Shown in pieces: positions 1 to 5,314 of a stretch of 7,571 bases of DNA. The number at the start of each line of letters is the position of its first letter. The first letter of the stretch is position 1. A program made the translations under genes and the position numbers. The DNA is taken from NCBI GenBank assembly GCA_021806765.1, contig JAJZQR010000265.1:1-7571 (forward strand). The letters run 5' to 3'. Below the pieces are notes generated by a model. The model had not been told where the DNA came from and searched no databases. It was given only the letters and a program-made list of their open reading frames with translations. This DNA is from Chloroflexota bacterium. GTDB lineage: Bacteria; Chloroflexota; UBA6077.

Positions 1-12
1 CCCCTACTACCA

Positions 13-21
13 TGGTATAAT
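13..21 (+). promoter_or_regulatory. extended -10 promoter element upstream of hisS
   Basis: The bases read TGGTATAAT: a perfect TATAAT hexamer at 16-21 preceded by the TG of an extended -10. Transcription would start near 27-29. The -35 region lies outside the window, so only half the promoter is visible. If real, it excludes the GTG at 22 as the hisS start and gives a 5' leader of about 70 nt. Confidence 0.5.
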
Positions 22-47
22 GTGAGTGGCGATGTTGAGCCAGTTTG

Positions 48-78
48 CTTGAGTGCCCAGCGGCACTCAAGTCATTTT
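48..78 (+). promoter_or_regulatory. hisS leader hairpin, possible attenuator
   Basis: CTTGAGTGCC (48-57) and GGCACTCAAG (62-71) form a perfect 10-bp stem with a 4-nt loop, followed by the T-rich tract TCATTTT (72-78). It lies between the putative -10 box and the hisS ribosome-binding site at 84-90. It could be a weak intrinsic terminator or attenuator in the hisS leader. If the -10 box is spurious, it could instead be the terminator of an upstream gene. No T-box features (specifier loop, TGGNACC motif) are seen. Confidence 0.45.
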
Positions 79-96
79 GTGATGGGGGAGTTCCCA

Positions 97-1359
97 GTGT
101 ACCAGGCGCCGCGCGGAACTCAGGATCTGCTGCCTGAGGAGGAAAAGTACTGGCGGTACGTGGAGGGCACCGCAACCCGATTGGCCGAACAGTTCGGGTA
201 CGGGCTCATCCGCACGCCGACCTTCGAAGATACCTCTCTCTTTGTCCGCGGTGTCGGCGAGAGCACCGACATCGTCACCAAGGAGATGTACACCTTCGAG
301 GACAAGGGGGGCGAGAGCCTCACCCTTCGCCCCGAGGGCACGGCACCGGTTCTCCGCGCCTACCTGGAGCACGGAATGGCGAACCGCCCGCAGCCGGTCA
401 AGCTGTACTACCTGATGAACATGTTCCGCTACGACCGGCCTCAGGCGGGGAGATACAGGGAGTTCCATCAGTTTGGGGTTGAAGTCGTCGGCGAAGGAAG
501 CCCCACGGTGGATGCCGAGGTGATCCTGCTGTTGTGGCGCTTCTTCGAAGCCCTGGGGTTGCGGGATCTCACCCTCCAACTGAACAGCATAGGCTGCCCG
601 CGCTGCCGGCCTGCCTATCTGGAAACGCTGGTGGACCACTTCACCGAGCACAAGATGCAGCTGTGCCACGACTGCCAGCGGCGGCTGGAGGTGAACCCAC
701 TGCGGCTGCTGGACTGCAAGAACGAGCAGTGCCAGCCGGCCATCCTGGCGGCGCCTTCCAGCGCCGAGCACCTCTGCGACGAGTGCCGCGATCACTTCGC
801 CGAATTGCGGGGCATGCTGGAGGCGCTGAAGCTGCCGGTGTTCCTGAACCCCAGGCTGGTTCGAGGCCTGGATTACTACACCCGCACGGTTTTCGAGATC
901 TGGCCACCCGCGGTGGGCGCCCAGGCAGCCCTGGGGGGCGGAGGCCGCTACGACGGGCTGATGGAGCAGCTGGGGGGCAAGCCGACGCCCGGCATCGGTT
1001 TCGCCACCGGCATCGAGCGGATCATCCTGAACCTGAGGAGCCAGGGGATCCAGGTTCCGGAGGTGGGGAGGCCACTGCTATACGTCGCCTACCTGGGCGA
1101 TGAGGCCAGGCTGCCCGCTTTCCATCTGACCGATGAGGCCCGCAGGCTCGGGATCCCAACCGTGGCCACCCTGGGGAGCCGCAGCCTCAAGGCACAGCTG
1201 AAGCAGGCCAACAACGTGGGGGCCCGCTTCGCCTTCATTCTGGGAGAGCAAGAGGTTCGCGACGGCACCGTGACCGTCCGAGACATGTCTGAGAGCAAGC
1301 AATGGCAGGAGCCCCGAGCAACGGCGCTGGAGCAGCTCCTGCAGGCAGCAAAGGGGTGA
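97..1359 (+). CDS. hisS: histidyl-tRNA synthetase (HisRS)
   Basis: Class II aminoacyl-tRNA synthetase that activates histidine with ATP and charges tRNA-His in the cytoplasm. From the GTG at 97 the product is 420 residues, the usual bacterial length, and opens with the family's PRGTQDLLP (5-13). Motif 2 is FRYDRPQAGRYREFHQ (110-125). The histidine-binding signature LVRGLDYYTRTVFE is at 254-267, and motif 3 spans GGGGRYDGL to GFATGIERI (280-309). An anticodon-binding domain follows from about 325. Three CxxC pairs (167/170, 190/193, 227/230) plus C207 and C212 lie in the insertion between motifs 2 and 3, as I recall for many bacterial homologues. The GTG at 97 is preferred because GGGGGAG (84-90) sits 6 nt upstream. 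ATG 82 lacks a ribosome-binding site and GTG 22 abuts the -10 box. The TGA stop lies inside the prfA ribosome-binding site. Confidence 0.96.
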   Translation: MYQAPRGTQDLLPEEEKYWRYVEGTATRLAEQFGYGLIRTPTFEDTSLFVRGVGESTDIVTKEMYTFEDKGGESLTLRPEGTAPVLRAYLEHGMANRPQPVKLYYLMNMFRYDRPQAGRYREFHQFGVEVVGEGSPTVDAEVILLLWRFFEALGLRDLTLQLNSIGCPRCRPAYLETLVDHFTEHKMQLCHDCQRRLEVNPLRLLDCKNEQCQPAILAAPSSAEHLCDECRDHFAELRGMLEALKLPVFLNPRLVRGLDYYTRTVFEIWPPAVGAQAALGGGGRYDGLMEQLGGKPTPGIGFATGIERIILNLRSQGIQVPEVGRPLLYVAYLGDEARLPAFHLTDEARRLGIPTVATLGSRSLKAQLKQANNVGARFAFILGEQEVRDGTVTVRDMSESKQWQEPRATALEQLLQAAKG

Positions 1360-1361
1360 TC
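1351..1361 (+). promoter_or_regulatory. prfA ribosome-binding site overlapping the hisS stop codon
   Basis: The bases AAGGGGTGATC closely follow the extended complement of the 16S rRNA 3' end (AAGGAGGTGATC); the GGTGATC part is exact. The hisS TGA (1357-1359) is inside it. It supports the TTG at 1366 as the prfA start and suggests translational coupling. Confidence 0.7.
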
Positions 1362-1365
1362 ACCG

Positions 1366-2436
1366 TTGTTTGAGCGGATAGCCGAGATGGAGAAGCGATA
1401 CGACGAGATAGCCGAGCTGCTCTCTCGCCCTGAAATCGCCTCCGATCCCGAGCAGTTGCAGAAGCTCGGCCGCGAACAATCGAGGTTGGGCGAGCCGGTA
1501 GGCCTCTATCGCGAGTACTGCCAGGTCCAGCAGCAGACCAAAGAAAACCGGGAGTTGCTGGAGGAGTCCCGCACCGACCCCGAGATGGCGGAGTTGATCC
1601 GGGAGGAGCTGGAAGGCCTCGAAGGACGCAAGGAGCGTCTCGAGGAGAAGATGCTGGAAGTCCTTCGACCCAGGGACCCCAACGACGAGCGCGACGTGAT
1701 CGTCGAGATCCGCGCGGGGACCGGTGGTGAGGAGGCCGCGCTCTTCGCCGGCGACCTGTTCCGCATGTACGCCCGCTACGCCGAGTCCAAGGGCTGGAAG
1801 GTGGAGGTGCTGAACAGCAACGAGACCGGCATCGGGGGCTTCAAAGAGGTCATCTTCGAGGTAGTGGGTAAGGGAGCCTACAGCCGTCTGAAGTTCGAGA
1901 GCGGCGTCCACCGGGTCCAGCGGATCCCGGTGACGGAGGCCGGAGGTCGGATCCACACCTCGACGGCGACGGTGGCCGTGCTGCCCGAGGCCGACGAGGT
2001 GGAGGTGGACATCAGCGAAGCCGACCTCCGGATCGACGTTTACCGTTCCACCGGCCACGGCGGCCAGAGCGTGAACACCACCGACTCCGCCGTCCGCATC
2101 ACCCACCTGCCCAGCGGGCTGGTGGTGACCTGCCAGGACGAGAAGTCGCAGTTGAAGAACAAGATCAAGGCGATGTCGGTGCTGCGAGCTAGGCTGTACG
2201 CCCAGGAGCAGGAGAAACATGCCGCCGCCGTTGGGGAGGCCCGCAGGGCTCAGGTAGGTACGGGCGAACGGGCCGAGAAGATCCGTACATACAACTTCCC
2301 CCAGGACCGGCTTACCGACCACCGGATCGGCCTTACGGTCCACAACCTGCCATCGATCCTGCAGGGGGAGATCGAGGCGATCATCGACGCCCTGGTGGCG
2401 GCTAGTCTGGGTCAGTCTCAGGCCGTCGCCGTCTGA
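1366..2436 (+). CDS. prfA: peptide chain release factor 1 (RF1)
   Basis: Class I release factor that recognises UAA and UAG in the ribosomal A site and triggers peptidyl-tRNA hydrolysis. The 356 residues match the usual length. Visible parts are a helical, charged N-terminal domain (about 1-105), the family segment [21 protein letters not shown] (111-131), the stop-codon-reading tripeptide PVT (188-190, PxT as in RF1 rather than SPF as in RF2), and the catalytic GGQ (232-234) in [20 protein letters not shown]. The conserved tail includes [13 protein letters not shown] (308-320). Translation starts at TTG, only 6 nt after the hisS stop, so the two genes look cotranscribed and coupled. The gene itself ends in TGA, which RF1 does not read. 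prmC, encoding the enzyme that methylates the GGQ glutamine, follows after a repeat-containing gap. Confidence 0.97.
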   Translation: MFERIAEMEKRYDEIAELLSRPEIASDPEQLQKLGREQSRLGEPVGLYREYCQVQQQTKENRELLEESRTDPEMAELIREELEGLEGRKERLEEKMLEVLRPRDPNDERDVIVEIRAGTGGEEAALFAGDLFRMYARYAESKGWKVEVLNSNETGIGGFKEVIFEVVGKGAYSRLKFESGVHRVQRIPVTEAGGRIHTSTATVAVLPEADEVEVDISEADLRIDVYRSTGHGGQSVNTTDSAVRITHLPSGLVVTCQDEKSQLKNKIKAMSVLRARLYAQEQEKHAAAVGEARRAQVGTGERAEKIRTYNFPQDRLTDHRIGLTVHNLPSILQGEIEAIIDALVAASLGQSQAVAV

Positions 2437-2445
2437 GAGCTACAG

Positions 2446-2621
2446 GTAGTAACGACTTCAGTCGTTCGCGCCTGTGCCTGAGAGAGTGAGCGAGGTCGGC
2501 GCGACGCGGTGGCCGCCATGGAGGTCATGGCTCCTGCCGCGACACCAAGGGGAACTTGCTCTACAATGGCGACACTGATGGCTCTCGTGGCAACGGGACG
2601 AACGACTGAAGTCGTTACTAC
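2446..2621. repeat. REPIN-like inverted repeat element, 176 bp, between prfA and prmC
   Basis: Two perfect 23-bp inverted copies bound the element (2446-2468 and 2599-2621). Each starts with the tetranucleotide GTAG, followed by the small palindrome AACGACTTCAGTCGTT, so each end can form its own hairpin and the ends can pair with each other. A GTAG head plus palindrome, in inverted pairs, is the known layout of REP/REPIN sequences mobilised by RAYT (IS200/IS605-like TnpA) proteins. No such protein is in the window. The 130-bp interior holds a 6-bp hairpin (GCCATG 2515-2520 with CATGGC 2526-2531) and no convincing gene. Confidence 0.85.
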
Positions 2622-2656
2622 TCATGGTTTCTCTTGGCTCCCAGTGGAGTAGCAGC

Positions 2657-3538
2657 ATGAAGGGCATCACTGGCAACGAGACGGTGGGAGTACTGCTGAC
2701 TCAGGCCAACCGCCAATTGGCGAGTGCGGGCATCCCATCGCCGGCCGACGAGGCCCGGCTTCTGATGGCGGAGGTGCTCGCGGTCTCGCGGGCCTGGGTC
2801 ATCGCCCATCCCGAGGCCCTGCTGCCCTCGGACCGCCGGCTCCTCTTCCTCTCCTACGTGAACCGCCGTGCCAACCACGAGCCGGAAGCCTACCTGGTGG
2901 GCTACAGGGAGTTCTACGGCCTGAACTTCGAGGTGAACCCCGCCGTCCTGATCCCCCGCCCGGAGACGGAACTGCTGGTGGACCGCGCCCTGGAGGCTGC
3001 AACTCGGCTGCTGACGGCCAAGGGTCGGGACCTGGTGTCGGTGGATCTGGGCACCGGGTCCGGCGCCGTCGCCGTCGTCCTGGCCATGCGCGAGCCCAGG
3101 CTTCACGTCATCGCCGTGGACCGCTCCCCCGCCCCCCTGGCCGTGGCGAAGGCCAACGCACTCCTCCACGGCGTCGCAGACCGGATTCGGTTCCATGAGG
3201 GAGATCTCCTGCAGGGAATGAGCGAGAGGATAGACCTGCTGGTGGCTAACCTGCCTTACATCCCTTCCGGTGAGATCGACCGTCTGATGCCGGACGTGCG
3301 GGACTACGAGCCGCGGGAGGCTTTGGATGGAGGGCCCGACGGTACGCTCCTGATCCAGCGAGCCCTCGCGGAGGCGGTGGACCGGATGGAGCCGCCGGCC
3401 TCGCTGCTTTTCGAGATCGGCGACGGGCAGGGCCGGCAACTGTCGGAGGCAGCGGGCGGCTTCTATCCCGATGCCACTATCCAGATCCTGAAGGACTACG
3501 CCGGCTTCGAGCGCATCCTATCTGTCGAGATGGAATGA
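2657..3538 (+). CDS. prmC: peptide chain release factor N5-glutamine methyltransferase
   Basis: SAM-dependent methyltransferase (PrmC/HemK) that methylates the glutamine of the GGQ motif in release factors, here presumably the adjacent prfA product. From ATG 2657 it is 293 residues. The N-terminal helical domain (about 1-75) contacts the release factor in known structures. Then come YLVGYREFYGLNF (79-91) and LIPRPETELLVD (98-109), both family signatures. SAM motif I is VDLGTGSG (129-136). The catalytic (N/D)PPY-type motif reads NLPY (198-201), a variant at its second position. The start is chosen because TGGAGT (2645-2650) sits 6 nt before ATG 2657. The in-frame ATG at 2624 has no ribosome-binding site and abuts the repeat. 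The gene is bracketed by two REPIN-like elements. The rest of the fold is intact, so I expect it to be functional. Confidence 0.95.
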   Translation: MKGITGNETVGVLLTQANRQLASAGIPSPADEARLLMAEVLAVSRAWVIAHPEALLPSDRRLLFLSYVNRRANHEPEAYLVGYREFYGLNFEVNPAVLIPRPETELLVDRALEAATRLLTAKGRDLVSVDLGTGSGAVAVVLAMREPRLHVIAVDRSPAPLAVAKANALLHGVADRIRFHEGDLLQGMSERIDLLVANLPYIPSGEIDRLMPDVRDYEPREALDGGPDGTLLIQRALAEAVDRMEPPASLLFEIGDGQGRQLSEAAGGFYPDATIQILKDYAGFERILSVEME

Positions 3539-3541
3539 GTT

Positions 3542-3612
3542 GTAGTAACGGCTTCAGTCGTTCGTCCCCGGCCATGCACAGCGGAGCAACGAACGACTAA
3601 AGTCGTTACTAC
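3542..3612. repeat. REPIN-like inverted repeat element, 71 bp, between prmC and tsaC
   Basis: This is the same 23-bp repeat as at 2446-2621, as an inverted pair (3542-3564 and 3590-3612) around a 25-bp spacer. The arms differ from each other at two positions. The left arm differs from the 2446 consensus by one base (GGC for GAC). The left arm extends into GTCCC, matching (inverted) the GGGAC next to the right arm of the first element, so homology runs to about 27 bp. It starts 3 bp after the prmC stop codon. The spacer of the first element is not visibly similar. Confidence 0.85.
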
Positions 3613-3641
3613 GAAACCATAACGACCCTAAGGGGGTGCAG

Positions 3642-4316
3642 GTGCACCGCAGTCAGCGAGCAGAAATCGTCCCATGGCCGGCAGACCCGGCCGCTCAGAA
3701 GCAGGTGATCGCCAGAGCCGCCGCCCTGATCCGAGCGGGCGCGGTGGTTGCCTTCCCCACCGACACCGTCTACGGCATCGGCGCTCACGCCTGGAATCCG
3801 GAGGCGGTCCAGAGGCTGTACGACATCAAGGAGCGACCGGGCCACAAAGCCATCGCCCTCCTGCTCTCGGGACCAGAGCAGTTGCCGGACGTCACCGACT
3901 ACCGCGATCCCAGGCTGGGTCAGTTAGCACGCCGGTTCTGGCCCGGAGGGCTCACCATCGTGGTGCCCTGGCGACGGGAGATCCTCCAGGCAGGTCTGGT
4001 GTCCATACCCACCGTCGGGGTTCGGGTGCCCGACCACACGGTTCCCCTCACCCTGATCGCCGAGGTCAGTGCTCCCCTCGCCACTACCAGCGCCAATCTG
4101 TCCGGCGCCCCGAGTCCCGTCACCGCCCAGGAGGTAGACCGGCAGATCGGAGCCCGAATCGCCATGATCATCGACGCCGGTCCCTGCCCGGGCGGGCGGG
4201 ACTCCACGGTGGTGGATCTCACGACCACGCCCCCGACCATCCGCAGGCCCGGGGCAGTGCCGGTGGAGGCGTTGGAGGCGATCCTCGGCCCCTTGAAGAT
4301 CGATGGTAAGATATGA
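3642..4316 (+). CDS. tsaC: threonylcarbamoyl-AMP synthase (Sua5/YrdC/YwlC family)
   Basis: Catalyses formation of L-threonylcarbamoyl-AMP from threonine, bicarbonate and ATP, the first step of t6A37 modification of ANN-decoding tRNAs. The 224-residue product is the short YrdC-like form, without the extra C-terminal Sua5 domain. Signatures in order are FPTDTVYGIG (38-47), IKERPGHK (62-69), FWPGGLT (99-105), VRVPDH (127-132), TTSANLSG (148-155), STVVDL (188-193) and RRPG (201-204). Two in-frame GTG codons compete as start. The one at 3642 has AAGGGGG (3630-3636) at good spacing; the one at 3636 overlaps that site. The gene follows prmC across a REPIN-like element and precedes rpiB by 40 nt, an order reminiscent of the Bacillus prfA-prmC-ywlC-rpiB region. 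Specificity for t6A is inferred from the family. Confidence 0.92.
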   Translation: MHRSQRAEIVPWPADPAAQKQVIARAAALIRAGAVVAFPTDTVYGIGAHAWNPEAVQRLYDIKERPGHKAIALLLSGPEQLPDVTDYRDPRLGQLARRFWPGGLTIVVPWRREILQAGLVSIPTVGVRVPDHTVPLTLIAEVSAPLATTSANLSGAPSPVTAQEVDRQIGARIAMIIDAGPCPGGRDSTVVDLTTTPPTIRRPGAVPVEALEAILGPLKIDGKI

Positions 4317-4356
4317 GGGTAGCCGTTTTCAGCATGACGAGAAGGGAGACTGCCAC

Positions 4357-4821
4357 GTGAAGATCGCCATAGGAAGCGACCACGCAGGCCTCAGCCTGAA
4401 GAAGGAGATAATCGCTCTCCTGAAGGACATGTCTATTCAGGTGAAGGACTTCGGGGGCTCCGATACCTGGCCCGTGGACTACCCGGACGTGGCCCACCCC
4501 GTCGCCGAGGCTGTGGCGTCCGGCGAGTACGACCGGGGCATCCTCATCTGCGGGACCGGCATCGGCATGTCCATTTCTGCCAACAAGGTGAGAGGAATCA
4601 GGGCCGCCCTCTGCCACGACACCTTCAGCGCCCACGCCAGCAGGGAGCACAACGACGCCAACGTGTTGTGCATGGGGCAGAGGGTCGTCGGCGTGGGCCC
4701 CGCCCTGGACGTCGTAAAGACCTGGGTCACGGCGGAGTTCACCGGTGAGGAACGCCACGCCCGCCGGGTCCAGAAAATCGGCGAGATCGAGTGCGAGGAG
4801 AGGGGCGAACCCACCGAGTAG
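4357..4821 (+). CDS. rpiB: ribose-5-phosphate isomerase B
   Basis: RpiB/LacA/LacB-family isomerase interconverting ribose-5-phosphate and ribulose-5-phosphate in the pentose phosphate pathway. From GTG 4357 it is 154 residues, normal for the family. It starts MKIAIGSDHAG (1-11), continues through the central active-site segment CGTGIGMSISANK (65-77, with the catalytic cysteine C65), and has REHNDANVL (96-104) and the phosphate-binding arginine segment RHARRVQKI (133-141). The start is supported by GAAGGGAG (4341-4348) 8 nt upstream. An in-frame ATG at 4303 would overlap tsaC and add residues the family lacks. It is probably cotranscribed with tsaC and is the last gene before the terminator at 4849. 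LacA/LacB (galactose-6-phosphate isomerase) is less likely, because no lac genes are nearby. Confidence 0.95.
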   Translation: MKIAIGSDHAGLSLKKEIIALLKDMSIQVKDFGGSDTWPVDYPDVAHPVAEAVASGEYDRGILICGTGIGMSISANKVRGIRAALCHDTFSAHASREHNDANVLCMGQRVVGVGPALDVVKTWVTAEFTGEERHARRVQKIGEIECEERGEPTE

Positions 4822-4848
4822 AGGTTCGCCGCCACCCTCGCCTTCCCC

Positions 4849-4881
4849 CACCCTCTCCCGCACGAGAGGGTGTTTTCTTCT
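4849..4881 (+). terminator. intrinsic terminator after rpiB
   Basis: CACCCTCTC (4849-4857) pairs perfectly with GAGAGGGTG (4864-4872) across a 6-nt loop and is followed by TTTTCTTCT. It lies 28 nt after the rpiB stop, so it very probably ends the hisS-to-rpiB unit. Confidence 0.85.
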
Positions 4882-4932
4882 CCTCCCTCGGCACGTTTAT
4901 TGCCGCCTCAGTCTCCCCACGAGAGCTGGGTG

Positions 4933-4940
4933 AAGGAGGT
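4933..4940 (+). promoter_or_regulatory. perfect Shine-Dalgarno sequence of the 84-residue gene
   Basis: AAGGAGGT is a full-strength ribosome-binding site 8 nt before the GTG at 4949. It is the main reason to accept the following short frame as a gene. I see no clear promoter hexamers between the terminator at 4849-4881 and this point. Confidence 0.8.
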
Positions 4941-4948
4941 ACCGCGGA

Positions 4949-5203
4949 GTGACCCTGAGGGAAGTCAGATACACGGCCCTGCCCGAGGAGATCAAGAACA
5001 ACTTGACCGAGGAGCAGTTTCAGTTGGCGCGGGTAGACGTCATCGAAGAGGGGGAGACCATCCCCGAGACGACCGAGTACATCGACCTGGGGAGTGGCAT
5101 CAGGAGGGTGCACCATCGAGGCGAGACCGCGCCGGCAAATCTTCTCCCTACCCACGACCTATCTGGCGCACGGGGCAAAGACAACACTCAGTGGGAAACC
5201 TAA
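4949..5203 (+). CDS. hypothetical protein, 84 residues
   Basis: I do not recognise this protein. It starts at GTG 4949 behind a perfect AAGGAGGT and encodes 84 residues with no cysteine, no signal peptide and no membrane segment. It is mildly acidic (about 16 D/E against 9 K/R). The first part (LPEEIKNNLTEEQFQLARV, 11-29) looks helical. It is followed by EEGETIPETTEYIDLGSG (33-50) and a basic GIRRVHHRG (50-58), then a proline- and glycine-containing tail. It stands alone between the rpiB terminator and a strand-switch hairpin cluster, so it may have its own promoter or depend on read-through. Its TAA stop overlaps the first base of the palindrome at 5203. A frame at 4870-5367 overlaps it but begins in the terminator and runs through the palindromes, so I prefer this one. 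Confidence 0.72.
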   Translation: MTLREVRYTALPEEIKNNLTEEQFQLARVDVIEEGETIPETTEYIDLGSGIRRVHHRGETAPANLLPTHDLSGARGKDNTQWET

Positions 5204-5234
5204 CGCAGGGGCGGTTCGCGAACCGCCCCTGCGT
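5203..5234. repeat. perfect 32-bp palindrome
   Basis: ACGCAGGGGCGGTTCG (5203-5218) is followed directly by its exact reverse complement (5219-5234) with no spacer. As RNA it forms a very stable hairpin immediately at the stop codon of the 84-residue gene. There is no T-run after it on either strand, so it is not a classic terminator. GC-rich palindromes of this type often belong to dispersed repeat families. Copy number cannot be seen from this window. Confidence 0.85.
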
Positions 5235-5255
5235 GGTTGTCCATGATATGAAGAT

Positions 5256-5274
5256 GTTTGGGGACACCCCAAAC
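5256..5274. repeat. hairpin in the convergent intergenic region
   Basis: GTTTGGGG (5256-5263) and CCCCAAAC (5267-5274) form a perfect 8-bp stem with a 3-nt loop. It lies between the ends of two convergent transcription units and may act as part of a bidirectional barrier or a dispersed repeat. Confidence 0.6.
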
Positions 5275-5278
5275 CCCG

Positions 5279-5303
5279 CCAGAGGGGGCACCGCCCCCTC
5301 TGG
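5279..5303. terminator. strong hairpin downstream of argD, possible bidirectional terminator
   Basis: CCAGAGGGGGC (5279-5289) pairs perfectly with GCCCCCTCTGG (5293-5303) across a 3-nt loop. It lies 11 bp beyond the argD stop on the minus strand. The stem is very stable, but no U-tract follows on either strand. A terminator role is therefore an inference from position, and it may equally be part of a dispersed repeat together with the hairpin at 5256-5274. Confidence 0.5.
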
Positions 5304-5314
5304 ATACCCCCACC

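Noticed and set aside
22..96. N-terminal extension of hisS from the GTG at 22 or the ATG at 82
   Set aside because: The GTG at 22 touches the -10 box and the extension runs through the leader hairpin. ATG 82 has no ribosome-binding site, whereas GTG 97 has GGGGGAG at 6 nt and fits the family N-terminus.
67..795. Minus-strand open frame of 242 codons opposite hisS
   Set aside because: It is a shadow of hisS. The translation is low-complexity, rich in Leu, Val and Arg, and has no convincing start signal.
1360..2343. Long open frame of 327 codons on the minus strand opposite prfA
   Set aside because: It is an antisense shadow in GC-rich coding DNA. prfA on the plus strand is unambiguous, and the antisense translation has no recognisable domain.
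2618..3439. Minus-strand open frame of 273 codons opposite prmC
   Set aside because: It lies fully antisense to an intact prmC and has no domain signature.
2446..3612. CRISPR array
   Set aside because: The 23-bp repeats occur as inverted pairs around unequal spacers, with a full gene between the pairs. There is no regular repeat-spacer series.
4303..4356. Upstream ATG at 4303 as the rpiB start
   Set aside because: It would overlap tsaC by 14 nt and add 18 residues absent from the family. GTG 4357 has a good GAAGGGAG site and gives the usual MKIAIGSDHAG start.
4219..4863. Minus-strand open frame of 214 codons opposite tsaC and rpiB
   Set aside because: It begins inside the rpiB terminator and runs antisense to rpiB and the end of tsaC, a GC-rich shadow.
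4915..4950. Possible T-box 3' element: GAGAGCTGGGTGAAGGAGG followed by TACCGCGGA resembles the T-box GGGTGGTACCGCG
   Set aside because: The essential TGGN bulge is missing, there is no Stem I or terminator/antiterminator pair upstream, and AAGGAGGT is better explained as a ribosome-binding site.
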